Origin: Sphingobacterium nematocida
GTDB lineage: Bacteria; Bacteroidota; Bacteroidia; Sphingobacteriales; Sphingobacteriaceae
Direction of reading: 5' to 3'
Length of the DNA stretch: 64,000 bases
Assembly (NCBI RefSeq): GCF_900168125.1
Contig: NZ_FUZF01000008.1
Span: 62,001-126,000 of the forward strand
The translations under genes and the position numbers were made by a program. A model generated the notes under the pieces. It saw nothing but the letters and a program-made list of their open reading frames with translations. It was not told the DNA's origin and made no database searches. Of this stretch, positions 28,285-36,998 are shown piece after piece. The first letter of the stretch is position 1, and every line of letters starts with the position of its first letter.

Positions 28285-29214
28285 ATGAAAATAACAAAAA
28301 TATTATTCGCTATTACCGTCCTTTCAAACATGATGGTGTCTTGTGTGCGGGACGAGGTAGCTGTACCGAATGTGAACGTGACGACTGCAAGAGAGGTCTA
28401 TAAAGTAAATGAAGAGGTCCGCTTTAGTTTTGATGGGGGGGCTGATATGATTACCTTTTATTCTGGCGAAAAAGGGAAAGAGTACAAGTATCGGAATCGT
28501 GTAGAATTAGAAGGTGGCGATTTACGGCTTAATATCGAAACACAGGTATTGCAGTTCGGTATCCAGGAAAATAATTTAAGACTTTTGGTTTCGACAAATT
28601 TTAGTGGGAAATATACGAAGCAAGATGTTGAAGCTGCGAAATGGACGGATATCAGTGATCGATTGACTTGGGCGGTGCCCGCACCCGCTAGTGCGACGTC
28701 GCGTAAGGTTTCTGATTATGCAAGTATTAAGGATCTTTTAGAAACAGGTAAACCCGTGTTCTTCGCGTTTAAGTTTATTGGAGCAAAATCTACCAACGGT
28801 ACGACCGCACAGCAAAGAACATGGCGTATTTATCAATTTAATGTTCAAAACAAGTTTTCTGATACGGAGAATATTTCAGTAACCAATCGTACAGGGGCTG
28901 CTTGGACTTCTGTTGCCATATTACCTTCTGAAAAGGGAGTCTGGAATTTTACATCTGATGCAAATATGATTTTTTACAATCCGGAAAGTAATTTATTTGA
29001 TGTCGAAAAATGGGCGATTTCAAAACGTTTTGATCCGAACAAGGTGGCTCCGGATCAAGGAGCGGCAATCAAGAAATATCCCGATAATGATATGAAAGAA
29101 TACGTTCACAAGTTTACAGCTCCAGGAGAATATGAAGTATCCTTTGTTTTTGTAAATGGAAATTATAACGATATTCAAGAAACAGTCAAAACAGTTAAAA
29201 TAACCGTAAAATAA
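28285..29214 (+). CDS. DUF5017-type lipoprotein (probable surface glycan-binding protein)
   Basis: 309 aa, lipobox MMVSC (Cys 20). The N-terminal part, with the sequence YKVNEEVRFSFDGGADMITF and then YSGEKGKEYKYRNRVEL, is the characteristic DUF5017 pattern (a PKD-like domain). The rest is beta-rich and ends with another Ig-like strand set (KFTAPGEYEVSFVFVNGNYN). Found third after susC-susD, the usual slot for an accessory glycan-binding protein. No catalytic residues were recognised. Confidence 0.75.
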   Translation: MKITKILFAITVLSNMMVSCVRDEVAVPNVNVTTAREVYKVNEEVRFSFDGGADMITFYSGEKGKEYKYRNRVELEGGDLRLNIETQVLQFGIQENNLRLLVSTNFSGKYTKQDVEAAKWTDISDRLTWAVPAPASATSRKVSDYASIKDLLETGKPVFFAFKFIGAKSTNGTTAQQRTWRIYQFNVQNKFSDTENISVTNRTGAAWTSVAILPSEKGVWNFTSDANMIFYNPESNLFDVEKWAISKRFDPNKVAPDQGAAIKKYPDNDMKEYVHKFTAPGEYEVSFVFVNGNYNDIQETVKTVKITVK

Positions 29215-29217
29215 TTT

Positions 29218-30417
29218 ATGAAGATGAATTTGTTTAGTTTCCTTCTTTTAGGAGGAATATTGGGTGCAAATACGTGTGCATTGGCACAATCCTCGCAGAA
29301 ATTTTTTTCTGCGACAGAAAGCGAACAAAAAGTTGTTCGTGAAGGAAAAGTAGGGAGTATTTTGAAACTTGAAGGTTTTTTAAGAACAGACTTTCCTAAA
29401 ATAGAATTTAACAAAACGGTATTGCCTAGCCCACAGTTTATCATATCTGATGACCCTGAATACATTCGTGTTCCGGAAGCTATCGCGCTACAGGAAGACG
29501 TCATGCCTGGGGCTGTACGGTTGTATGTATACAACGTAAATGGTGTAAAGGAACCGGAGAAAATGAAGCGAAAAATCACGGCAGTAATCAAAAATACCGG
29601 TACTGAGGTGATGTCAATCCGTATGTTGAAATATGCTTCTCAAAAACCTAGTACAAATTATTTTCAAGTAGGTAAGCAAGGGTTGGAAGATTATTTTGCT
29701 TCACATGTTGTTAAAGATGTGCGTAAAGTTAAACCGGGTGAAGTTATTGCGATAGATGAACAATTGGAGAAAAATATTGTAGAATATGATGAGTTGGTAC
29801 ATGGCTTTTATGAATTTGTAGTGGATCAGCCTGCCCAGATTTCTGTGCTGCAGACCGCTCCTGAGATCAGCGGACCTAAGGCATTTGCTCGAATCAAAAA
29901 TGTTATACCGCATAGTCATGGAAATGCAGGAAGAGGGCTGTTTGGTACGTCTAATTATTCCATAACAAGCAACGATACCTTAGATACCAAGAATGGAATA
30001 TCTCAGCTTATCATAGCTGATGGAAAAGATGACCCATGGATAGAAGGAACTATTGGCGCAGGTAAAGCATATGCCCGTAATGCAGGTAACTATGGTGTTT
30101 TGTACAATACCAAAATCAAATGGAAAAGTACGGATGGAAAGGCATTAGCATTGGTAACGTGGAATTCACGTTCGGCAGATAACAAATGGTGTGGTGGCAT
30201 GGGGTTGACCATGGAGCTGTTTGATAGTAACGGTAAGAAAGTTATCCGTCAGTTACCAACAGATGCACTGATTACTAAAGCTTCTCCAGAACTTATATTG
30301 GTAGAAATCTATAAAGCAGATCCATCGAAGCCGGTTCAGGAGATTAATTTTACCTACTCGCCTCCAGGAGCATCTTGTTTGCCAACACCACTAATTTTAG
30401 TTCCAATAGATTTATAA
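29218..30417 (+). CDS. secreted protein of unknown function
   Basis: 399 aa with a Sec signal ending at CALAQ. No family recognised. Visible features: beta-rich content throughout, an N-terminal segment after the signal with FFSATESEQKVVREGKVGSI, a middle part with AVIKNTGTEVMSIRMLKYAS resembling a structural Ig-like module, and a C-terminal KDDPWIEGTIGAGKAYARNA then NYGVLYNTKIKWKSTDGKAL. It starts 3 nt after the DUF5017 gene, so it is surely part of the unit and acts outside the cytoplasm, either as a binding protein or an unrecognised enzyme. Confidence 0.6.
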   Translation: MKMNLFSFLLLGGILGANTCALAQSSQKFFSATESEQKVVREGKVGSILKLEGFLRTDFPKIEFNKTVLPSPQFIISDDPEYIRVPEAIALQEDVMPGAVRLYVYNVNGVKEPEKMKRKITAVIKNTGTEVMSIRMLKYASQKPSTNYFQVGKQGLEDYFASHVVKDVRKVKPGEVIAIDEQLEKNIVEYDELVHGFYEFVVDQPAQISVLQTAPEISGPKAFARIKNVIPHSHGNAGRGLFGTSNYSITSNDTLDTKNGISQLIIADGKDDPWIEGTIGAGKAYARNAGNYGVLYNTKIKWKSTDGKALALVTWNSRSADNKWCGGMGLTMELFDSNGKKVIRQLPTDALITKASPELILVEIYKADPSKPVQEINFTYSPPGASCLPTPLILVPIDL

Positions 30418-30424
30418 TCCGAAT

Positions 30425-31300
30425 ATGAAGAACCTTTTATTTGCCGTAACGATTGGTTTATTTCTTTCTTGTGCTCCTGCAAAAAAGATGGATGTCGTAA
30501 AGCCGGAACCGACAGTGGAATCATCTATGTTTTTTCCGAATGAGGTTAAACCTGTTGCATCAAAAACCTGTTTTCAAGGAGCCTATTATAGAAAATTGGT
30601 TTCCAGCACAGATCATTGGGTGGGTATTAGTGGGACGGTGGTGTTACCGCAGATTTCTTTTGATCAGACTAGGAAAAACCCAAAGAAAGAACAACAATTT
30701 CTGGATAATCCATCCATTTATCTAGGAGGACACGTCGATGGACAGGAAACAGATATTGGCTTAAGTTGGGAGGTAATAAAGGATGAAAATGGGAAAATAT
30801 CTGACGCAAGAGTGGCGTTTCGACCATTTTTGCGCAGGACAGGACATAAGTCAGGTCAGCAGGCTGTGTTCCTAAATGGTCCGGCAACAAAGGATTATTA
30901 TTGGTACCCGGGTGACGAGGTGTTTATGTCTATAGAAACTGTTGGTAAAGGATTAGTCAAATTTGTTGTCAAAGGAGCGGGTAAGCAGTATGAAACCACT
31001 TTTGAATGCGCGGGATATACCTTACAAGGTTTAGGTGAGTTCAAAAGGGTAAATGCAATCGATCAGATGGGGAATGAGGGAAAGCCTGTTCAAGCTACAA
31101 CTACGCAGGTAAGCTCAGGGAAATGGTTGCATACAGATTTGATGCGTTATGAAAAAGATAAAGTGCTAAAGACCCCTTTTCATAGCGGCAGATATACAGA
31201 AATGAACTGCCCACAACAGCAATTTTTTAAAGTGGATGCGTCTACGGAAGAGAAGGCTAAAGGCGCAGAAACTATTTACATCAGCGGCGCAGGCTTTTAA
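30425..31300 (+). CDS. lipoprotein of unknown function (beta-sandwich-like)
   Basis: 291 aa, lipobox LFLSC (Cys about 16). Strand-rich sequence with SSTDHWVGISGTVVLPQISF, PSIYLGGHVDGQETDIGLSW, RTGHKSGQQAVFLNG and a C-terminal GLGEFKRVNAIDQMGNEG. The order of elements recalls small secreted jelly-roll proteins such as Bacillus YrpD, but this is only a remembered likeness. It may bind carbohydrate. It lies 7 nt after the previous gene and 9 nt before the DUF5009 gene. Confidence 0.55.
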   Translation: MKNLLFAVTIGLFLSCAPAKKMDVVKPEPTVESSMFFPNEVKPVASKTCFQGAYYRKLVSSTDHWVGISGTVVLPQISFDQTRKNPKKEQQFLDNPSIYLGGHVDGQETDIGLSWEVIKDENGKISDARVAFRPFLRRTGHKSGQQAVFLNGPATKDYYWYPGDEVFMSIETVGKGLVKFVVKGAGKQYETTFECAGYTLQGLGEFKRVNAIDQMGNEGKPVQATTTQVSSGKWLHTDLMRYEKDKVLKTPFHSGRYTEMNCPQQQFFKVDASTEEKAKGAETIYISGAGF

Positions 31301-31309
31301 TAGCATAAG

Positions 31310-32704
31310 ATGAAAAGGAACTATAGCATAGATTTATTGCGTGGTCTTGCCATAATCGGTATGGTGTTGGCCGCGGTAATACCGTGGACAAACGATTTTC
31401 CTGCTTGGATGTATCATGCGCAGGTCGGTCCACCAGATTTTAAATTTAATCCCAATAATCCTGGTATAACTTGGGTAGATTTAGTGTTTCCATTTTTCTT
31501 GTTTGCTATGGGGGCTGCGTTTCCTTTGGCGCTGCGAGGAAAATTGGAGTCAAAACAGTACGCTGTAATCGGGATAGGGTTATTTAGGCGGGGGCTGTTG
31601 TTAGTATTCTTTGCGATTATGTTGGCCTATCTTACACCGGATAACTTGAAGGCTGAGAAATGGGCGAATTATGTCAGTGCTTTAGTTGCTTTTGGTGCTT
31701 TCTTTCTTGTGTTTCTGCGCTTTGAAGGTTCAAGACTGAAAAAGAATGGAATACAGTTAATTGGTTTTCTAATTTTTGCGAGTTTGATTTATTATCACAG
31801 CATAGTTCTTGGTAATACCTTTGATAAGTCCAAAAATAATATTATCATTTTGGTCTTGGCAAATATGGCTGTATTTGGTTCCTTGTTTTGGTTGCTGACA
31901 GCTAACAGTTTTCTCCTGCGTATCGCTATCCTTGTCGCATTTATGGGTATTTGGTTCACGAAGGATATTACAGGGAGTTGGACTTCATGTGTGTGGAACT
32001 TCCATCCTGATATAAAGTGGTTTTATAACTTTTCTTTTCTGAAGTATCTCTGTATAGTTCTTCCGGGATCTATACTGGGTGATTTGTTGATTAGTTATAA
32101 AGATATCACCAATCAAACATTTACCAATGATGAACGTTCTAAGGCCCGTTTATTAGCTGTACTTAGCTTTGCATTTGTGGTATTCCATGTGGTGACATTA
32201 TACATGCGACTGCTACATGTCAATTTATTAGGACATGTGGTATTTGCCGTATTGTTTTATCTATTCTTTAGAAAGAACAAAGAAGGTCAATTTGCTTTCT
32301 ATAAAATATTAGTAGGTTGGGGCTTGGCTTTTTCCAGCGTAGCCTTATTTTTTGAACCTTTAGATGGTGGTATAAAAAAAGATCCTTCTTCTTTCAGTTA
32401 TTGGTTTTTGACCAGCGGTCTGGCATTTTTATTCTATATAGTCTGTGACTACTTGACAAAATGCTATCCTAAAAACATGATAGTCACATCTGTAGTCAAG
32501 AATGGGCAGAATCCAATGATCGCTTATTGTGTATCTGCTTTTTTTATAACTCCGGTATTAGGGTTGTTGCAGGTTCTACCGCTGTTTGATTCACTGCCAG
32601 AGATAAATCCTTATCTGGCCTTGGTAAGGACCTTCGTTTATATATTTTTAATGGTGGTAGTGACTAACTACGCTACGAATAAGAAATGGTTTTGGAGATC
32701 GTAA
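31310..32704 (+). CDS. DUF5009 integral membrane protein, HGSNAT/YeiB-like acyltransferase family
   Basis: 464 aa with about 11-12 hydrophobic segments. The start NYSIDLLRGLAIIGMVLAAV followed by ITWVDLVFPFFLFAMGAAFP matches DUF5009 and its relative, heparan-alpha-glucosaminide N-acetyltransferase, which moves an acetyl group across the membrane onto a terminal glucosamine. The D-L-L-R-G motif and the V-D-L-V-F-P segment are conserved landmarks. Here it could acetylate a sugar on the periplasmic face. It is followed by two SGNH hydrolases, which suggests acyl-group chemistry is central to this locus (inference). Confidence 0.75.
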   Translation: MKRNYSIDLLRGLAIIGMVLAAVIPWTNDFPAWMYHAQVGPPDFKFNPNNPGITWVDLVFPFFLFAMGAAFPLALRGKLESKQYAVIGIGLFRRGLLLVFFAIMLAYLTPDNLKAEKWANYVSALVAFGAFFLVFLRFEGSRLKKNGIQLIGFLIFASLIYYHSIVLGNTFDKSKNNIIILVLANMAVFGSLFWLLTANSFLLRIAILVAFMGIWFTKDITGSWTSCVWNFHPDIKWFYNFSFLKYLCIVLPGSILGDLLISYKDITNQTFTNDERSKARLLAVLSFAFVVFHVVTLYMRLLHVNLLGHVVFAVLFYLFFRKNKEGQFAFYKILVGWGLAFSSVALFFEPLDGGIKKDPSSFSYWFLTSGLAFLFYIVCDYLTKCYPKNMIVTSVVKNGQNPMIAYCVSAFFITPVLGLLQVLPLFDSLPEINPYLALVRTFVYIFLMVVVTNYATNKKWFWRS

Positions 32705-32726
32705 ATAAGAATTGGGGAGTAATCAA

Positions 32727-33410
32727 ATGAGTATAAAAAGTGTATTTGTGTTTGCCTTTTTGCTGATTAACATGCTGACAAAAGGCCAGGTAGCGATAAG
32801 TATTGATAGTAATTATGTCTTTAGTGGGTATACCGAAAGATTAGAGCAATATCGGAAAATGCCAACATTGAAAGGAGCAATTATTTTCTTGGGAAACAGT
32901 TTAACTGATGCAGGGAAATGGAATGATATTGCGCCGGAGTTACCGATATTGAATCGAGGGATTAGTGGAGATATTTCTTATGGAGTATTAGCAAGATTGG
33001 ATGAGGTATTAAGACATCAGCCGCGAAAGCTGTTTTTGATGATTGGTGTAAATGATCTAAAAAGAGGAATACCTACTAGTAATATCATTCAGAATTATGA
33101 GCGTATAGTCCATCGTATACAAAATGAATCTCCCAAAACAAGAATTTATTTGAACAGTATTCTTCCGATTCATCCTGAAAAACTCATTGAATCTTTTAAG
33201 TCGGTTACTAATGCTGATGTTTCAAAATTGAATGATGGTTTGAAGCTTTTGGCGAAGTCCAATAAGAACCTCCAGTTTGTTGATCTGCATAAAGTGGTCT
33301 CCGATAAACAAGGGAATCTGAAAGCAGAAATCACACCCGATGGTATTCATCTCGAGGTGGCAGCGTATGTTGATCTTGTAAATTATTTGAAAGATATAAA
33401 AGCGTTATAA
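32727..33410 (+). CDS. SGNH/GDSL hydrolase (secreted esterase) 1
   Basis: 227 aa with a signal ending near LTKGQ. SGNH blocks: IIFLGNSLTDAGKW (block I, nucleophile Ser in GNS), ILNRGISGD (block II, Gly), MIGVNDLKRGI (block III, Asn) and TPDGIHLEVAAY (block V, Asp and His). Typical for secreted carbohydrate acetylesterases or lipases. The frame opens at a TTG at 32712; I take the ATG at 32727, which starts directly at the signal. A sister gene follows at once. Confidence 0.88.
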   Translation: MSIKSVFVFAFLLINMLTKGQVAISIDSNYVFSGYTERLEQYRKMPTLKGAIIFLGNSLTDAGKWNDIAPELPILNRGISGDISYGVLARLDEVLRHQPRKLFLMIGVNDLKRGIPTSNIIQNYERIVHRIQNESPKTRIYLNSILPIHPEKLIESFKSVTNADVSKLNDGLKLLAKSNKNLQFVDLHKVVSDKQGNLKAEITPDGIHLEVAAYVDLVNYLKDIKAL

Positions 33411-33415
33411 TAGGT

Positions 33416-34090
33416 ATGAGGAAGATTGTAATGGCCGTATTGGGAGTATTAGGTAGTTTGTCTGCTTTTGCTCAAGATAAATCGCAAGATAGTACGTACA
33501 ATAACTGGTATTATGAAAGTCGTGAAAAGCTGTATCAAGAACTGAAAGCTGTAAAGTATGATGTGGTTTTCTTTGGTAACAGTATCACCGAAAGGGGGCC
33601 TTGGCAGGAATTGGTTGGACGTAAATGTAGAGTTGGAAACAGAGGGATCGGTGGGGATAATACCTTTGGGATGAAGGCACGTATCAAAGGAGCAATTGCT
33701 TCCAAACCTAAGAAAATTTTTCTTATGATGGGGATCAATGATGTAGGCCGTGGGCTGCCGACAACCTGGAGCTTAAAGAACTATGAAGAGATTATTCGTA
33801 TCATTCAGAAGGAAAGCCCTAAAACGAAAATATATGTTCAAAGTACATTACCACTGAACGAGGCTGTACTTAAATACGATTATCTTTTGAACAAGGAGCA
33901 ACGGGTACGAGATCTCAATAGAGGGATTTTAGAACTTGCGAATAAGTATAGTTTGGTATATGTAGATGTCAAATCTGTACTAGCAAACGACTATGTATTG
34001 ATGAAGGAGTTTACAATGGATGGTATTCACATCAATACAGACGCTTATATTAAATGGGTGGATTATTTAAAAGCAAATAAATATTTATAG
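33416..34090 (+). CDS. SGNH/GDSL hydrolase (secreted esterase) 2
   Basis: 224 aa with a signal ending at LSAFAQ. Blocks: VVFFGNSITERGPW, VGNRGIGGD, MMGINDVGRGLP and TMDGIHINTDAY, all catalytic positions intact. It is a paralogue of the preceding gene (same block order, GNS instead of the usual GDS in both) but well diverged, so the two may act on different acyl groups or positions. The next gene begins directly after its stop codon. Confidence 0.9.
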   Translation: MRKIVMAVLGVLGSLSAFAQDKSQDSTYNNWYYESREKLYQELKAVKYDVVFFGNSITERGPWQELVGRKCRVGNRGIGGDNTFGMKARIKGAIASKPKKIFLMMGINDVGRGLPTTWSLKNYEEIIRIIQKESPKTKIYVQSTLPLNEAVLKYDYLLNKEQRVRDLNRGILELANKYSLVYVDVKSVLANDYVLMKEFTMDGIHINTDAYIKWVDYLKANKYL

Positions 34091-35029
34091 ATGAAGATAA
34101 CAGGAACTTTTTTGGATGAAATCAGCCATGATATCCCGCATCAAAATTGGGGAAGAGAAGAATGGGATCGCGATTTTGGTTATATGAAGGCGGTAGGTAT
34201 TGATACTGTTATTTTAATTCGCAGTGGTTACCGGAGGTTTATTACATACCCTTCACCGTTATTGATCGATAAAATGGGCTGTTATGAACCGCCTGTCGAC
34301 CTGGTTGAAATGTTTCTTCAGTTAGCCGATAAACATAATATGACATTTTTCTTCGGCCTATATGATAGCGGAAAATATTGGGATACAGGAGATATGCAGC
34401 ATGAGATTGATGCCAATCGTTTTGTAATCGATGAAGTGTGGGCAAAGTATGGTAAGTACAAGAGCTTTGGAGGCTGGTATTTAAGTATGGAGATAAGTCG
34501 TCAAACCAAAGGAGCTGCAAGTGCTTTTCGTATACTAGGAGAGCAGTGTAAAGCTGTTAGTGGAGGTCTGCCGACATTTATTTCACCGTGGATAGATGGT
34601 AAAAAAGCAGTGATGGCTGCATCTTCCTCGATTACAAAGACGGATGTGGTATCCCTCCAGGAACATGAACGGGAATGGAACGAAATTTTTGATGAAATAC
34701 ATACATCGGTAGATGCGGTTGCATTTCAGGATGGGCATATAGATTATCATGAGTTGGAGGATTTTTTTAGTATCAATAAAAAGCTTGCCGATAAATACGG
34801 GATGGAATGTTGGACAAATGCTGAATCTTTTGATAGGGACATGCCCATTAAGTTTTTACCCATTAAGTTTGAAAAATTAAGACTTAAACTGGAAGCAGCT
34901 AGAAGGGCTGGGTATGATAAGGCTATTACATTTGAATTTTCTCATTTTATGAGCCCGCAATCTGCATACCTGCAAGCAGGACATTTGTACAATAGATATA
35001 AAGAATATATAGGAGCACTGAGCAAATAA
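34091..35029 (+). CDS. DUF4434 domain protein (TIM-barrel glycosidase-like), cytoplasmic
   Basis: 312 aa without a signal peptide. The N-terminal MKITGTFLDEISHDIPHQNW and DRDFGYMKAVGIDTVILIRS, and the later GGWYLSMEISRQ, are the usual pattern of DUF4434, a TIM-barrel family related to glycoside hydrolases. Candidate acidic residues include Glu in YLSMEIS (about residue 137), Glu in AESFDRD and Glu in ITFEFSHFM. Lack of export signal places it in the cytoplasm next to the AGE epimerase, so it likely acts on a small imported sugar. Confidence 0.7.
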   Translation: MKITGTFLDEISHDIPHQNWGREEWDRDFGYMKAVGIDTVILIRSGYRRFITYPSPLLIDKMGCYEPPVDLVEMFLQLADKHNMTFFFGLYDSGKYWDTGDMQHEIDANRFVIDEVWAKYGKYKSFGGWYLSMEISRQTKGAASAFRILGEQCKAVSGGLPTFISPWIDGKKAVMAASSSITKTDVVSLQEHEREWNEIFDEIHTSVDAVAFQDGHIDYHELEDFFSINKKLADKYGMECWTNAESFDRDMPIKFLPIKFEKLRLKLEAARRAGYDKAITFEFSHFMSPQSAYLQAGHLYNRYKEYIGALSK

Positions 35030-35033
35030 AGGA

Positions 35034-36215
35034 ATGGAAAGATTTGTTGAAAAATATAAACGTGAACTACTTGAGAACGTAATGCCTTTTTGGGTAAAAT
35101 ACTCTAATGATGAGCAGTATGGTGGATTTTTGACCTGTTTGGATAGAGAAGGTTCTGTATTTGACACAGATAAGTTTATGTGGTTACAGGGACGGCAGAT
35201 TTGGACGTTATCTACGCTCTATAATCAGGTAGAGCAAAATGGAGTTTGGAAGGATATGGCTATTCAGGGCGCTAGGTTCATTCTAGATCATGGTAGGGAT
35301 GAAAAAGGTGATTGGTACTTTTCTTTAGATAGAGCGGGGCGACCTCTTGTACAACCCTATAATATTTTTTCAGACTGTTTTGCGACAATGGGACTGGCTT
35401 CATTGTACAAAACAACAGGTGTAGATGAATACGGTCAGGTAGCTCACGATACGTTCAAGAGAATTCTCGAACGTCAGGATAATCCTAAAGGCAAATATGA
35501 TAAAGGATATCCCGGTACGAGATCCCTTAAGGGGTTCGCGCTACCTATGATATTAAGTAATTTATCCTTAGAGCTTGAGCATATAGTGGGGAACAAAATT
35601 GTAGATGAGTTGATTGATAAGGTTATTCATGAAGTTATGGATGTGTTTTATCAAGAGGAATCAGGCCTTATCATGGAAAGTGTTCATTTGGACGGTAGCT
35701 TTTCCGATAGTTTCGAAGGCAGGTTAGTTAATCCAGGGCACATCATCGAAGCTATGTGGTTTATGATGGATCTGGCTTCCCGTAAAAATGACGCGTTGCT
35801 GATGCAAAAATGTATTGATATTGCTTTGCGTGCTCTAGAATATGGTTGGGATGAGCAGTATGGTGGAATATTGTACTTTAAAGATATTTTAAATAGACCA
35901 TTACAGCAATTGGAGTGGGATCAGAAATTGTGGTGGGTGCATCTTGAGGCTTTGGTGTGTATGGCTAAAGGATATGCATATACGGGAAATCTTAAATGTA
36001 AAGAATGGTTCGAGCGTCTGGATCAATATTCATTTGACAGATTTTCAGATCCACAATACGGCGAGTGGTACGGATACCTTAATCGTCAAGGAGAGCCATT
36101 ACTTTCGCTTAAAGGAGGGAAATGGAAAGGCTGTTTTCATGTGCCTAGGGCTTTGTTTAAGGTGTACACTACTTTGCAAAAGACTGGTGTTGGGGTTAAG
36201 CAGGAAGCCGTTTGA
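35034..36215 (+). CDS. AGE-family epimerase/isomerase (N-acylglucosamine 2-epimerase-like)
   Basis: 393-aa alpha/alpha-barrel enzyme that would epimerise GlcNAc/ManNAc or isomerise a related sugar. It starts MERFVEKYKRELLENVMPFW with the usual GGFLTCLDREG motif nearby. Both catalytic histidines of the family are visible: His236 in VNPGHIIEAMW and His369 in CFHVPRALF. Family members also include cellobiose and mannose isomerases, so the substrate cannot be fixed from sequence alone. It lies 4 nt after the DUF4434 gene and ends the operon. Confidence 0.87.
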   Translation: MERFVEKYKRELLENVMPFWVKYSNDEQYGGFLTCLDREGSVFDTDKFMWLQGRQIWTLSTLYNQVEQNGVWKDMAIQGARFILDHGRDEKGDWYFSLDRAGRPLVQPYNIFSDCFATMGLASLYKTTGVDEYGQVAHDTFKRILERQDNPKGKYDKGYPGTRSLKGFALPMILSNLSLELEHIVGNKIVDELIDKVIHEVMDVFYQEESGLIMESVHLDGSFSDSFEGRLVNPGHIIEAMWFMMDLASRKNDALLMQKCIDIALRALEYGWDEQYGGILYFKDILNRPLQQLEWDQKLWWVHLEALVCMAKGYAYTGNLKCKEWFERLDQYSFDRFSDPQYGEWYGYLNRQGEPLLSLKGGKWKGCFHVPRALFKVYTTLQKTGVGVKQEAV

Positions 36216-36233
36216 TAAAAATCAGTTCAAAAT

Positions 36234-36267
36234 AAAAGGCGATGAATATTTTTTCATCGCCTTTTTT
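36234..36267. terminator. terminator at the end of transcription unit 2
   Basis: AAAAGGCGATGAA, short T-rich loop, TTCATCGCCTTTTTT. Symmetrical, so it also serves the convergent carbonic anhydrase gene. Confidence 0.85.
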
Positions 36268-36279
36268 AGAGAGGGCTTC

Positions 36280-36927
36280 TTATTTATAAGAGAAAATATC
36301 ACCTAGTTCATCGTTACTTGTAAATGTACAGCCTAAATCTGTTAATTCACCGGTACCTATATTAATAACCATACCGTGTACAGCCAGGTCGTTACGTTCT
36401 TTCCAAGCATTTTGGATAATAGACGTTGTACATAGATTGAATACCTGTTCTTTAACATTTAATTCAATTAATCTATCTACTTTTTTGTCGTGCTCTTCTA
36501 TTGCATCAATTTCAGCAGCATGAATACGGTACACGTCTTTGATATGGCACAGCCAGTTGTCGATAATTCCAAACTGTTGACGGCTTAGAGATGCCGCAAC
36601 TCCACCACAGCCGTAATGTCCAGCAATAATAACTTGCTTTACTTTTAATACATTTACAGCATAATCGAGTACAGAGAGCATACTCATATCCGAATGAATT
36701 ACCATATTTGCGATGTTACGGTGTACGAAAACCTCTCCAGGTTTTGTTCCTGTAATTTCGTTGGCAGGAACCCGGCTATCTGCGCAGCCAATCCATAAGA
36801 TTTCAGGATTTTGTCCTTTTGCAAGTTGTTGAAAACGACCTGTTTGGTCCTTGCTGACAAAGTTTACCCAGTCTTTGTTGCCTTCTAATATTTTTTGAAA
36901 TCCTAATTCTAATTCTTTATTTTCCAT
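36280..36927 (-). CDS. can: beta-class carbonic anhydrase
   Basis: Interconverts CO2 and bicarbonate; zinc enzyme of 215 aa. Zinc ligands are Cys48, His104 and Cys107 in CADSRVP and HYGCGG, with the Asp50-Arg52 dyad. Likely cytoplasmic (no signal). It lies 71 nt downstream of the SulP transporter on the same strand, probably as one operon for bicarbonate supply. Confidence 0.94.
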   Translation of the reverse strand: MENKELELGFQKILEGNKDWVNFVSKDQTGRFQQLAKGQNPEILWIGCADSRVPANEITGTKPGEVFVHRNIANMVIHSDMSMLSVLDYAVNVLKVKQVIIAGHYGCGGVAASLSRQQFGIIDNWLCHIKDVYRIHAAEIDAIEEHDKKVDRLIELNVKEQVFNLCTTSIIQNAWKERNDLAVHGMVINIGTGELTDLGCTFTSNDELGDIFSYK

Positions 36928-36998
36928 GTTATTGTTTTAATTTATGGACCGCTTAGACGAGTCCAAGTTACAGCATTTATACTTAAATAATGAGAATC

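Noticed and set aside
10758..36215. Sialic-acid (nan) utilisation operon
   Set aside because: An MFS permease, SGNH esterases and an AGE epimerase occur together, but there is no sialidase, neuraminate lyase or NanM-like gene, and the NAGPA and FAD genes do not fit.
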